Shown: positions 34,893 through 47,762 of the stretch, piece by piece
Layout: each line of letters opens with the position of its first letter
Position numbering within the stretch: the stretch's first letter is position 1
DNA from: Echinometra lucunter
Lineage: Eukaryota; Echinodermata; Echinoidea; Camarodonta; Echinometridae
Direction: 5' to 3'
DNA length: 64,000 bases
Assembly: GCA_029962745.1 (NCBI GenBank)
Contig: CM057159.1
Coordinates: 26,853,999-26,917,998, forward strand
Program-made: the position numbers and the translations under genes
The notes under the pieces: model-generated
Databases searched by the model: none
Told to the model about the DNA's origin: nothing
What the model saw: the letters and a program-made list of their open reading frames with translations, nothing else

Positions 34893-37800
34893 CATACAAT
34901 GTCCTTTTGACCCTTATCCCATCCACCCAACCATGTCCTACCTTATGGTCCCACCTTCCCCTGCACCATGTACCATCACCCAATCCTGACTTCCATGAAC
35001 AAACCAGGGAAAGTAATACAATGCTACAATAATCAATGCAATTCCTGTTTACTCATGCATAAAATTCTGATCTAATAAACCATAAAATTCGATTGCAAAT
35101 GATCATGAATTCATCATATCCCCCTCAATTTTGTAAGCTCTAAACGACTCACCCCTCACAATTGGAAGGCGCAATCCTGCGCAACCTAATTTTCATATCC
35201 TTTACAAAAGTTTGCAGAGCTCACTCAAGTATGAATTATTTTCGGCCTTTTTGGTCTAGTGTGAAAGTTGAGTTCATAAGCTATCCATACATATAAACCT
35301 TCTCTGCCAGAGTCATATATTTTTCATTTGGCCGCCATTTCAAAAGTGTAAAGTTTTTTGGGGGACACACGGTATAAGTCCTGAAAAGGAATACTAAATG
35401 AGAGGGAGAGTTCAGAAAGTTAAGTGGGGGAATAAATGGAGAGGTGAGAGAAAGAGAGAGTGGAGAGTATCTTTCTTGAGACGGAGTGAAGTCCTGAAAT
35501 GGACTGTAAACTAGATGAGAAGGCGATGAGGACGTATCCTATCCTTAGGTCACTTAAAATTATACAATTTCATAAATCATGTGAGTTGGTCGGCCACGGC
35601 AAAGCATATGCAAATAAAAAAAAATGAATATTCATTTATCTCTCTCGCAGATTTTAACCTCCTGTTGGTTTCATTTCATCTCATGTAGAAAAAAAATGTA
35701 AATTTTTTGAAAAGGAAACTGCCTGAATTAAATTTGACCATACTGTTTAATGACATAGGTACATGTGTTTTTTGTTGTTTTTTTTTTGGTTAGAAGAAAA
35801 GGGCCAGAACATGACCCACATTGATTAATATCCTAATATATTGAACAGTATGAATGTACAGTTATTAAGATAAACAATTTACCTCCAAAGAAACAAAGGT
35901 GTTCCAAATTCAGAGTCTTTTTCCTCTAAATCACTCTGCAGCAGGTACGGTAAACATCGCCATTACTGTACAATTATGATGTCATGTCATGTCATCAAAC
36001 GGAATTGATTCTTTTTTTAATACACAAAAAAGCTGCATAGATAGAGAGTATCAGATCGAAAGAAATTACAGTCAATTGGGTGAAGGATTACCATTTCATG
36101 GATTTTTTTTTCTTGAAGCATGAAAAAGAATTTACCCATTTTCTTCCTGCCGGTTTATTGACCAGTCGAACCTCCAATATTGGTGCCCTGGAAGGCGGCA
36201 TGGTCTTTGGCAAGTAAGGCATACATGACATGAGCTTGCCCTTCACAAAGTCCCGGAAGAAGGCTACTACTTTTATGGAAACATGCTCCAAATATAGGGT
36301 GAGGTAACGTTTTGATACCATACAAGTACTTTCTGGCAGTATAGAGCGTACTGGAGCTCCTAATTAACAAAAACAAAGAGAGAGAGAGAGAGAGAATCTA
36401 AAAAGTGAGGACAGGCTTATTCCGAAATACTGGACTAAAAAAGAGAAAAGAATAGTAGTAATAATGCTTATGCAGGAGAGTCTCATCAGCATCAATCCTG
36501 TTCTCCTTGAGCATGTTGAGGGTGTAGCAGTTGCCAGGCCCTCATTACATCTCGGTCGAGAGGGACAAACATGGTAACTTGCCCAGGGATGATATGCACT
36601 CGGCGTGGATGATTGAATTCGGAACGTCTCTTTACCAGTATACCACAGTTAGTTATTGAACATACCATAATGCTATGTTTGAAGGAAATTTGAAATGCCT
36701 TCAGATAGACATCAAAACGAAATAAAAAATAACTTAGTATATTAATAACCACAAATATTGAAATAATAATCTATTTAATAATTCATCAAACAAATGGTAA
36801 ATGCTACCATGGGGGGGGGGGGGGGGGGTGGAGGGATGGGGTGTATCATCCAAGCTGATGTACAGCAGAAGCTTACCTTCCGTTAGGGAATCCCAGGAGT
36901 ATAATACTGTCTGTACTCTCCGAGGATCATCAAGAATGGCACAGTGTGGAAGCACTAGTTTAACGGGTTTTAGAAACTTCAACCCTGATGGATTACAGCA
37001 GAAACCATGACTAGCAAGAATCTCGTCATCTTGTAACTGGATATCGTTGGGAATATCTGTCAAAACCTCGACAGCTATCTCCTCAGATGTACCTTCCGCC
37101 AAAGCTCCGGGTGGGATGGAGAGACTGAACCCATAGGACGGTATGGAGACCTCACCACCACGATCATCAATAAGCCTCCTCGCAGTGGTATTGGCTGTTT
37201 TAACAGAAGATATTTAATTTGCAATGCTTTTCTTTTCGTACGAAGAAAATCTATGACCTGACGTCCCGTATTAAACAGGGGCCGTCCCGAGTCCCGAAAG
37301 AACCCTGCCCGGGGCACCATATTGTACCGTTTTTTAATACCAGGGAACACTTAGTCAAATACGGATACATAACAATCTTAATATGAATGTATAATAGTGC
37401 ATGGACAATCATTTCGGTCAATTCTTGCTAGCTCGCTTCGTTTGCCCGCTAGGTTAAAAAAGTTGAAGGTTGATTATTATTTTTTTTTGCAAAAGACGAC
37501 AGACCTCTATCGAAATGATAAGTATGGGCTTATAGGCATTAGTATTCCTCCAACTCTCCAGTCAGAAATTTGTTATAAGAACAAAGGGAGAATCCTGAGT
37601 GCCACAAGAAAGGCAATGACGAAATGTTTAGAGACCAGGCATGTCCATCATCCATTGGAGTATCCTGGTATTAAAGCTGCGTGCCCCCAACGTCCTGTAT
37701 TCCAGAATTAATCTGATCACCTTGATTATGGTTGTAGTTAGTTTGAGATTTATCCTAGACACTAGGAGAAGTTTTTTTACAAAAAAGGGAAATTGAAAAT

Positions 37801-40800
37801 AATTTTGTAATCGCAATAAATAAAAAGGGTCATTTTATTCTGTAAGAAAATATTTTATAAAAAATCTCCAAATAAAATTGGAGATTTCAGTCTCCCATCC
37901 ATTTACCAAAACTTCCAACAAGAAAGGGGGATTCGCATCTTTCATCTGCAGTAAAAATGTGCTCAGTCATGCATGACATCGATGACAGAGGGAAGTGAGG
38001 TATAAATAGAAATCTAGGGAGTTCCTTTCTACTCGGGATTGTTGTATTTGATCAATTATACTCTAAAATAAACAATATTATATTAATACTCGTGATTGTA
38101 TTCACCTTTCAATCTTGCCCTCAGCGTTGACAATCTGAAAGCGACATAAAAATCAGGAAGGTTACATGACTATCGTTGAAGAAGGTTAATGTTATGGTAA
38201 TCACATTGCGATCGACTAAAATCAAGATTATTTTGGAAATAATGCCTTTTTATTTTGCAGGGATACATAAGATAAAGATGAAAGAACTTTCAAGAAAATA
38301 ATCACAGAAGCATAAAGAAAATGACCAAGCAAACGGAGTCTGGAGCGAAAGTTGCATTCTATCATTAGTCAAGAACGACATTTCTTCCCGTCACTGCGTA
38401 GACAGTTTGATCTCAAATTCATATACTGATTTCTGTACGATTCATAAGTCACCTCGATAAAATGACCTCTTTGAAGTTCGGGTCTAAAACGTGCTGGAGT
38501 GCTGCTTTTTCATGCTTGTCCTGAATATCCGGATTTGCACCGAGTTCCAGAAGATATATGACTAACAATTTCTCCGGGGGTAACTTGTACTCTGCGAGTT
38601 CTTGAGAAATCTGTAAGGAGATAATTTTATTTGAATAGTTTGAGTTCTTGAAACACGTTATAATTGTATATGAAATATGCCGTTATAGAACAATAGAACT
38701 TTACGATATGTCTATTGTGGACACATATTAACATTATCTTCCTTGCAATTTTTCAAGGGATGAATATATAAACCCGGCTTTCAGCGTATAGGTCACCTCC
38801 GTTTAGTTGTGCCATGCAAGAAGGATGGACAATTGGGCTTTCAAAGTTGGATTCACTAAGTGCTGATGCAAATTACTGTACAACAGTGATGTGATAAACT
38901 AATGCAACCAACCTTGCGCATGGCAGCATTTACTTCTACAGCTGGAGCTTGCAACGGAGGTTGGCACTGTGAAACTGCTGTATGTAGGCATGTTGCACCC
39001 AAGCTTGTTGTGATGTTTAAATCGGCTCCATGAGAAACCAGAGTCTCGATGGTGGAAGTACGACCATGCTGTGTGGCAAGATGAACTGCTGTGAAACCGA
39101 TCTTGTCACGTTGATTGATGAAAGATTTAACATCCTTTGAAATGGTAGTGAAAACATGCATGTTGTAATGAGCCAAGTTTTAAAATAAATCAGCTGACTC
39201 ACAAGTCTGTCTTTTATTCCTTTCTAATCCAATCCACATGATATTATGCATATGTTCTACATTAGCGTACCACTTTGCTGCATTACTGTTTCTTTTCATT
39301 GCAGATTTTAAATAGGATATGATTATAATAGAGAGTATGATTGTTCAGATATTAATCATTCAATTATTAATTAATAATGGTTACACCAAAGGTAAAGCGC
39401 AAGGGCGCAACATCTACAGTGTTTGGGTATTGTTAAAATATGTTCATTGATATAATTTGACGATAAAATGTTTCAGTTTCAAAAGTATTGGGCTCTCTAC
39501 ATGTATCTTGGCAAATAAATTATATCGAAAGAATGGCATAGGCCAGCAGGGGTAATTGACCTAAATCTAAGAAATTCTTCTGATTTAAGTAAATATGTGG
39601 TAGTTTGGTGAATGCTCTTGACTCTCATAGCAAAAGTTCTTCCGTTCGATCTTTAGCGGGTGCTTACATCCTTGGACAAGATTCTTTTACCCGGCCTCAT
39701 TAAGTCCCTTGCGATCCACCACATGGAAATATCTGATAATGTTGGGGAAATTCTAATTGCATGGCCCGCAATATTTAATTCTCAAGCGGCAACCCAGGGG
39801 AAATTGGTGCAACAATGATAAGGATGATAATAATGCTCTTTGATATCTTATGACTTTTATTATGATCACTACGTACTACTGTTATTATTATCAATATCGT
39901 CGCAATCACCATTATTGTTATTACAAAGATTATTGTTATCATCATCCTAACAGTGCACTGTTTGCATAACTTTACATCAGCCTACACACTTAAAAGAAAA
40001 AAAAAATGATTGGGAATATAACTGAATAAGTAGGTATACCTTAATGTGGACTATTGAGACCGCGTCTGACTGTTGTGAGCGGGAATGAGCAACAGAACTG
40101 ATAAGATGTCGCGTGACATCGAGGTGGCCATGCTGTGAAGATACATGTAATGAGGTTGCTCCCTCAGTGTTAGTCGCATTCGTGTTGGCACCGCAACCCG
40201 TGAGACATTTAATGACATCAAGATGACCCATTTCTGCAGCGACATGTAAGGAAGTCAAGCCATCCTTTGTTCTCTGATTCACATCAGCACCATGATCAAG
40301 CAAGGAGTTTACAATATAACAATGGCCCTTCTCTGAAGAAGCATGCAACGCGGTTTCCCCATTATCGACTATCAAATTCACGTTCGCTCCGCGGCTAATG
40401 AGAAATTTGAGGACACCAAGGTGACCGAAATGTGCCGCTGCATATAGGGCAGTACATCCTCCAATTCCTTTCTGATTGACATCAACACCCTGATCAAGTA
40501 GATGGTTAACGACATCAAGGTGGCCATTTTGTGATGCTAAATGCAGTAAAGTGACTCCATTATCGGCAGTCACATTCACGTTAGCTCCGCGACTGATGAG
40601 ACATTTGATTACATCAAGATGACCTTCATATGAAGCTGCATGTAGGGTAGTGAGTCCACCCTTTTTTCTCTGATTCACATCAGCACCTTGATCAAGCAGA
40701 TATTTTACAACATCAAGGGAGCCATTTAGTGAAGCGTAATACAGTGCGTTGGGGCCATCATCGGCAGTCACATTCACGTTAGCTCCGCGACTGATGAGAC

Positions 40801-43800
40801 ATTTGGTGACATGAAGATGACTGCTTAATGCAGCTGCATGAAGGGCAGTGATTCCACCCTTTCTTCTCTGATTCACATCAGCACCTTGATCAAGCAAATA
40901 GTTGACGACATCAAGGTGGCCATTATGTGATGCTAAATACAGTGAAGTGACCCCATCATCGTCAGTCACATTCACGTTAGCTCCGCGACTGATGAGACAT
41001 CTGATGACCTCAGGATGACCACTATATGAAGCTTCATGTAGGGCAGTGCCTCCCGTTTTTTTTTTCTGATTCACATCAGCACCCTGATCAAGTAGATAGT
41101 TAACGACATCAAGGTGGCCATTTTGTGATGCCAAATACAGTGAAGTGACCCCATCATCGGAAGTCACATTCACGTTAGCTCCGCGACTGATGAGACATTT
41201 AATGGCATCAAGATGACCTTGACATGCAGCCGCATGCAGGGCAGTCATGCCGTCATTTTTTCTCTGATTCACTTCAACACCTTGACCAAGCAGATATTTT
41301 ACAACGTCAAGGTGGCTATTTTGTGAAGCTAAATGCAGTGCAGTGGCGCCATCAACGGCAGTCACATTCACGTTAGCTCCGCGACTGATGAGACATTTAA
41401 TGACAACAAGATGACCTTGATATGCAGCCACGTGCAGGGCAGTCACGCCGTTATTTCTTCTCTGATTCAATTGAACACCTTGATCAAGCAGATAGTTGAC
41501 GACATCAAGGTGACCATTTTCTGATGCTAAATGCAGTGAAGTTACTCCATCATCGTCAGTCACGATCACGTTAGCTCCGCGACTGATGAGACATCTGATG
41601 ACATCAAGATGACCTTCATATGAAGCTGCATGTAGGGCAGTGAGTCCTCCATTTTTTTTCTGATTCACATCAGCACCTTGATCAAGTAGATAGTTGACGA
41701 CATCAAGGTGGCCGCTGCATGCAAAAAAAAACAGTGAAGAGACCCCATCATCGTTAGTCACATTCACGTTAGCTCCACGACTGATGAGACATCTGATGAC
41801 ATCAAGATGACCATTATATGAAGCTTCATGTAGGGCAGTGCCTCCTCCATTTATTTTCTGATTCACATCAGCGCCTTGATCAAGCAGATAATTAACGACA
41901 TCAAGGTGGCCATTTTGTGTTGCTAAATACAGTGCAGTGACCCCATCATCGGCAGTCACATTCACGTTAGCTCCGCGACTGATGAGACATTTAATAACAT
42001 CAAGATGACCTTTATATGCAGCTTCATGTAGGGCAGTGCCTCCTCCATTTCTTTTCTGATTCACATCAACACCTTGATCAAGTAGATAGTTAACGACATC
42101 AAGGTGGCAATTCCATGCAGATGTAAGCAGTGCAGAGACCCCATCATCGGAAGTCACATTCACGTTAGCTCCGCGACTGATGAGACATTTAATGACATCA
42201 AGATGACCTTGACATGCAGCCGCATGTAGGGCAGTGCCTCCTCCATTTCTTTTCTGATTCACATCAGCACCTTGATCAAGTAGATATTTTACAACATCAA
42301 GGTGGCCATTTTGTGATGCTAAATGCTGTGAAGTGACTCCATCATCGGCAGTCACATTCACATTAGCTCCGCGACTGATGAGACATTTAATAACATCAAG
42401 ATGACCTTTATAAGCAGCTTCATGTAGGGCAGTGCCTCCTCCATTTCTTTTCTGATTCACATCAACACCTTGATCAAGCAGATAGTTAACGACATCAAGG
42501 TGGCCATTTTGTGATGCTAAATACAGTGAAGTGACCCCATCATCGGCAGTCACATTCACGTTAGCTCCGCGACTGATGAGACATTTAATGACATCAAGAT
42601 GACCATTATATGCAGCCACATGAAGGCCAGTCGAGCCGTCATTTCTTCCCTGATTCAATTCAGCACCCTGATCAAGTAGATAGTTAACGACATCAAGGTG
42701 GCAATTCCATGCAGATGTAAGCAGTGCAGAGACCCCATCATCGGAAGTCACATTCACGTTAGCTCCGCGACTGATGAGACATTTAATGACATCAAGATGA
42801 CCTTGACATGCAGCCGCATGTAGGGCAGTGCCTCCTCCATTTCTTTTCTGATTCACATCAACACCCCGATCAAGTAGATAGTTAACGGCATCAAGGTGGC
42901 CATTGCATGCAGATATAAGCAGTGCAGAGACCCCATCATCGTTCGTCACATTCACGTTAGCTCCGCGACTGATGAGACATTTAATGACAGCAAGATGACC
43001 GTCATATGAAGCTGCATGTAGGGCAGTACCTCCTTCATTTCTTTTCTGATTCATATCAGCACCTTGATCAAGTAGATAGTTAACGACATCAAGGTGGCCA
43101 CTGGATGCAGAATAAAGCAGTGCAGAGACCCCATCATCGTTAGTCACATTCACGTTAGCTCCGCGACTGATGAGACATTTCATGACATCAAGATGACCAT
43201 TATATGCAGCCACATGAAGGCCAGTCGAGCCGTCATTTCTTCCCTGATTCAATACAGCACCCTGATCAAGTAGATAGTTAACGACATCAAGGTGGCAATT
43301 CCATGCAGATGTAAGCAGTGCAGAGACCCCATCATCGGAAGTCACATTCACGTTAGCTCCGCGACTGATGAGACATTTAATGACATCAAGATGACCTTGA
43401 CATGCAGCCGCATGTAGGGCAGTGCCTCCTCCATTTCTTTTCTGATTCACATCAGCACCTTGATCAAGTAGATATTTTACAACATCAAGGTAGCCATTTT
43501 GTGTAGCTAAATACAATGCCGTTGCTCCATCATCGTTAGTCACATTCACGTTAGCTCCGCGACTGATGAGACATTTGATGACATCAAGATGACCACTATA
43601 TGAAGCTGCATGTAGGGCAGTGCCTCCTCCATTTCTTTTCTGATTCACATCAGCACCTTGATCAAGTAGATAGTTAACGACATCAAGGTGGCCATTTTGT
43701 GATGCTAAATGCAGTGAAGTGACTCCATCATCGACAGTCACATTCACGTTAGCTCCGCGACTGAGGCATTTGATGACATCAGGATGACTGTTATATTCAA

Positions 43801-44038
43801 CTACATGTAGGGCAGTTACGCCATCCTTCATTTTCTGATTGATATCTAAATTTCCAGCTAATGCAGCGGGGTGTAGTGTTGGAAGTGGTTTCTCTTTTCC
43901 ATTTTTATCACATTTTTTGAAAATGATATTTGTAAACTGCTCATGATCGTATGCTAAGTTAGGTGATACATGTGTTGTGAGGGATTTCTCAAAGACAAAG
44001 TCCTCCGGAGATGGCTCAACAATGTCTTTCATCGCCAT
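32509..44038 (-). CDS. Ankyrin-repeat / ZU5 / UPA protein (complete eight-exon model)
   Basis: Exons (minus): 44038-40040, 39134-38913, 38610-38453, 38134-38106, 37194-36877, 36359-36136, 34046-33915, 32676-32509. All splice sites are GT..AG and every phase agrees, giving 1749 residues. The ATG at 44038 is preceded nine bases upstream by an in-frame TAA. Residues 60-1333 are about 39 ankyrin repeats, alternating types GVTSLHLASQNGHLDVVNYL and GTALHAASYxGHLDVIKCL; exons 2-3 add two or three diverged repeats. Exon 5 (residues 1470-1575) is a ZU5 domain (GGEVSIPSYGFSLSIPPGAL). Exons 6-8 form a UPA domain (VRSILPESTCMVSKRYL, FFRDFVKG). ZU5-UPA modules occur in ankyrins, UNC5 and PIDD, where they mediate protein interaction or autoinhibition. 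The usual death domain is absent: the frame stops at RFQGES, and a donor-like GGTGAGT overlaps that end. Function is probably scaffold or signalling, unproven. A partial paralogue lies at 1-1011. Confidence 0.9.
33103..33617. mobile_element. hAT-like MITE copy with GCGAGCGAAGCGAGCG repeats, right end lost
   Basis: It starts CAGTGGCGGCACCAGGAT, a common hAT-type terminus, followed by G runs. At 33240-33480 a roughly 100-bp unit is repeated: GAGCGAGCGAAGCGAGCGAG, AAAAAT.ACC.CTTTTT, GTTTTTAATCGCATTTT. Near the right, AAAATTTCTGGGGGGGCAACTG matches the element at 22883-23167. A SINE begins at 33622 where the right terminus should be. It lies in the last intron of the ankyrin gene. Confidence 0.65.
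33622..33850 (+). mobile_element. tRNA-derived SINE
   Basis: RNA polymerase III A box TGGCTAAGTGG (33631-33641) and B box GGTTCGAAACC (33674-33684) are spaced as in a tRNA. They are followed by an unrelated body (TGGTAAGGTATTAATCC..., CTTAAAGCCGTCAGTCCC) and a degenerate ACCAATCATAACC-type tail. It lies in the last intron of the ankyrin gene, antisense to it. Confidence 0.8.
34180..34535 (-). mobile_element. Inverted, internally deleted copy of the 3239-5361 repeat family
   Basis: 34415-34530 is the reverse complement of about 4205-4320, sharing words such as GAGAAAAGGTCATGTCC and CTCAAAAAAGACGGGAATGT on the minus strand. 34195-34330 corresponds inversely to 4990-5105 (ATCATGCCAAATATGAA, AAGATATGATCAT). 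It is inserted in an ankyrin-gene intron. The paralogous intron at 19-979 lacks it, which partly explains the length difference. Confidence 0.65.
34856..34890. repeat. (GA)n microsatellite followed by a G run
   Basis: An uninterrupted GA tract and then about ten G. A second (GA)n lies at 36378-36396. Both are in introns of the ankyrin gene. Confidence 0.9.
39596..39840 (+). mobile_element. tRNA-derived SINE in the first intron of the ankyrin gene
   Basis: A-box-like TGGTAGTTTGG (39598-39608) and B box GTTCGATC (39644-39651) are followed by a SINE body (GGACAAGATTCTTTTACCC, GGGGAAATTCTAATTGCATG) and a tail of GATAATAA words. It is antisense to the host gene. Confidence 0.6.
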
Positions 44039-44484
44039 GCTTATTTACTTTTAATGTTTAGGTCAGAATGCACGAGTCACGTGAAATTCGAGAGATTTTA
44101 TGTAGAGAATTCTGTATGATATGGCATTTACGCTTCCTAAGCAATAATACACATAAAAATCCATATTATGCATAGGACAGGAGAATATTTTTTTTTTTTC
44201 AGCACAAGGTAAGTCGTAGCTGGACACACCAGGGAAACAAGCCCATGCTAGCATAATGCAACATTGCTACTGTCAAACATGGGGCTGTTGTGGAAGCGTG
44301 GCAAGCAGAAGCCTTAGGAAACTAACATAAGGTGACCGGTGATTTGAGAGGTTTTTTTTGTGAGAACCTCGACAAATTAAACGGGTGAAAAATTAAAAGA
44401 ATTTAGTCAATACATAAAGTCTCTCTATGGCTCTCCCGATTTGCATGCACTGAGAAGATGAACTGAGAAGATTAACATAACGTC

Positions 44485-44600
44485 TCTCGGATAGGACGTT
44501 AAATGGAAGCCCCGTGTAGAGGAGAGTCACCACCTTTGCACGTTAAGAACCCACTGCACTATTCGTATAAGTGGAGGGGGGGGGGGCAGTGTAGTGGTGC
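44485..44600 (+). mobile_element. SINE body fragment (GGACGTTAAATGG ... GCACGTTAAGAACCCAC)
   Basis: GGACGTTAAATGGAAGCCCCGTG followed by GCACGTTAAGAACCCACTGCA is a sequence block frequent in marine-invertebrate tRNA-SINEs. No A or B box remains, so this is a 5'-truncated copy. A G run follows at 44575. Confidence 0.45.
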
Positions 44601-45162
44601 ACACTCCCAATCAGTTATATCGGGAGGAGAGACCCGCGGGTTACAGTGGTTCTGTTCGCTTTTCACCTCCCCAGGCACACGTGACACCAAACCATATAAT
44701 TGTAATAATAAAAAAGAAGAGCATTGAACCTGATACAGGCATCCTCTGCCTGAATTCTCTCTGGAAATTTAGTATTTAGTTCATTTCTTGAAAGGTGGTC
44801 ACTGAGCATAGATTTAAGTAGGGCTCGTCAACGTCGTTTTTGACAAGGTTAATGAAATTGGACTCCTGGTCTCAGTCTTGAGGTTCGTACTAGTAGCTCT
44901 CTTGCAGTGGCTGTGTTGTATTAATCGTTGCTTATTGACTTGCATGCAAGCAAGAAAAGTGAAAAGATCACTAGCATGTTTACTCTTTCCCAGTTCAAAC
45001 CTGTGTCGACTGCATCTATTTGAGGCATCTAATTTGAATACTGCGCTGTCAGTCTGTGTAAGAAGAAGGAGAAAATGAAAGTGATATAACACGGAAATTT
45101 AAGATAACGGACTGAAGTTTGGCCAGAGGGGCGCGTTTGTGTGCTTGGTGTAAGGATCCAGG

Positions 45163-47762
45163 CCCCGCATATTTTTTTTACACTAGAGTTCTGCCATATT
45201 TGCGATAAAATTCAAGAAAACCGGTGGTAAATTAGTCTAACTCGTCAGCGCACATGTACAGCGAACACTGATCTCAACGGTCGAACAGCAAACGTACGGT
45301 GCGAGCGTACATGTAATGCACACACAAGGGAAGGGAAATACTGCAGCGAGTATTTACACGACAAGCGAATCAAGAAAATAAGGAATTTAAGAGGTGATAG
45401 ATTGAAGGGAAAGAGCAGAGGTGGGATAGATTGAAGGAAAAGAGCAGGGGTGAGATTGAAGGGAAAACAAAGGAAAACGTAAGGAAAGGAAAATGGGAGA
45501 GCGGCCTTGAAAGGAAAACAAACTAGCTACTGCAGGGGAGAGATTAAGGAAATCAAAGAATAGAGGTGAAAGATTGAAGGGAAAACAAAGAAATACACAA
45601 GCAAAAGAGCAGGGTAAAGAGAAAACAACGAAGATAACAGGAAAAACAATGAATGAGAAATCAAAGAAAAAAAAACAGTTGTGAGGAAAGAGCAAAGACT
45701 GAAATAAACAAGGAAAATAGAAAGAGAATTAAAAGTATGATAGAAAGAGAATAGGAGAGAAGGGGAAGGAAATTCACAGAAAGATGAATAACACTCTGAC
45801 ACTCAACTAAATCTGTTTCACACAATGTACAAAGACAGCAACAATACCCCCCCCCCCCCCCCTTTGAAGGAGTCACACAAATTTGAGCTATGATCTAGGA
45901 AACAGGTATATAGGCCCATAATATGTGCAATAAATGCATTTTCAGTTGTCATCACAGGGCATGTATGAATTACAGGTTTAAAGCTGACCACTAATTGTTA
46001 TAGAATATTTCAACTTTTTGGTTCACAGAAACATCCTAACAGTATGCGATTATATCGTCAGTCAATCAATCAAACAAAATGGTTTTATTTGGAATAAACG
46101 TGTACATAGTCATTTCACATGAAAAGCAGCTAAAGCTGGATAATTCATATTAACATGTTCGGCATACTTACAACATTTAAAAAAATATATATGTTTAAAA
46201 TGGTCAATGCACAGATAGTGGCAAGGTACATAAAAGACTTCATCATGGGTTAAACAAAGCTGTATATTAAACCATGTGACCTGTTGATTGGAAATTGTAG
46301 TCTCAGTCGCATCGTATAGGACTATTAACCAGAACGTGACAGATAAACATTCTTTATTTTAATCAGAACATGTGATTAGAACATTGGAACATTAATCAGA
46401 ACATGACAAATCAAACATTCATTGTTTTCTCCACTAGAGCTATAAATCTTTGAATACAATAGCAGCAGTACCCGTGGAAAACTCCACGGGTGTTAGCCAT
46501 CTGTCGAAGAAAATTTGTTTAAAATGTATCAGTGATTATTACTCTCAGTTATAATTTTAGTAGAAATGAGGGGGCGGTATAGTGATGATTAAGTGCGCCT
46601 GCCAGGTGGGAGAAATGCAGAGCTTTTGTCTTCGTTTTTTTTTTCTTTCGCTTTTCTTACCTTATTTTACTTTTTTCTTTTCTTGCTCACATTCTTCCCC
46701 CCTTTCTTTTTTGCGTATTTGGATGGGGGCGATCGCTCCCGTTGCGTCTTCCTTTTTGGCTACCTTGGTTCAGTTACAGCTTGCCATAGATTTTATCATT
46801 CATTTTGAAACGATTCTTTCTTGCAACATTATTTTGTTCATGGTTAGTAGAGTTGTATTTGCATCCGTTCTGATTTGTTATTATCGCCATATTTTTTCTT
46901 TACATTTACACACATACACACACAATCACACACAAAAATTATAGTTAAGAAACTCATTATTTTATATACAGAGAGAACTTTAAGAAATGATATTATCAAT
47001 ATGCATGTTGTTTTGGTACGAAACAAAAGAAGTGAAATCATGATTGTAGAATGTTACTGCTACACCATATTGGACCGCATTATTTACATGGTTTTGTTTA
47101 AATTCATCAGTCTTTACCAATTTTCGATTTTTCTTTTTGTTTTCAATTATCTAAATTTCGGGTTAATATGCGAAATGAATTGTTACAACAATTATTATTT
47201 GGTATGCATGAAATAAAAAGGTATAAAATGTAATGGTTAAGTAAAGTTAATTCGGACATTTTATTTGAAAAAGTTTTGTTAAATGGTTTTATATCCCTCT
47301 ATCATACCTTCTATTCTCTTTCTATTTTCCTTGCTTATTTCAATATTTTCCCTTTCCTCTTCTCTATACTGTAGCCTATTTCCTTATGTAGGCCTACATT
47401 CTTTGATTCCGTTCCTTTATCATTGTTTTTATTTATCTTTTAATATTTTTGCTTATCCTGCTCTTTTCCTTGTGTATTTCTTTGTTTTCCCTTCATCCTA
47501 TCACCTATTTTCCTTATGCATCTCTTTGTCTTCCCCTCAATCTATGATCCTTTCTCTTTTCCATTATTAAATACCCTACTCTGGACATATCTGAGCAGTC
47601 AGACATTACACAATATGCCTTTCCTTGTGTGCATAATACGTACGTTCAGTACATTTTTGCTAATAGTGTGCGCGCTGACGGGTTAGACTCATTTACCACC
47701 GGTTTTCCTGATTTTTATCACAAATATGGCAGAACTCCAGTGTAAAAAAAAATATGTGCGGT
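45163..47762. mobile_element. Element or duplicon A with long inverted ends (GCATATTTTTTTTACACT...)
   Basis: The left end (45163-45260) and the reverse complement of 47660-47760 share GCCATATTTGYGATAAAA, AAAACCGGTGGTAAAT and flanking words over about 90 bases. Inside each end is a polypurine/polypyrimidine block of 'CTTTGTTTTCCCTTCAATCT'-type repeats (45380-45780; 47300-47560). The middle (46280-47230) is duplicated in the next block. Open frames here are low-complexity Phe/Ser/Leu. Confidence 0.5.

Noticed and set aside
36492..36640. Minus-strand peptide HPRRVHIIPGQVTMFV between the ZU5 and UPA exons
   Set aside because: It looks domain-like, but no acceptor gives the phase needed after 36877 and a stop follows. 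Exon 36877 splices to 36359 in perfect phase without it. It may be a dead exon.
41333..41524. Plus-strand frame inside the ankyrin exon
   Set aside because: It is antisense to the large ankyrin frame and arises from the periodic codon pattern.
45387..45876. Phe/Ser/Leu-rich membrane-like proteins in pyrimidine tracts (also 46582-46944, 47283-47570, 62181-62507)
   Set aside because: Low-complexity CT-rich DNA translates into hydrophobic-looking peptides. The tracts are repeated and lack start context or splice sites.
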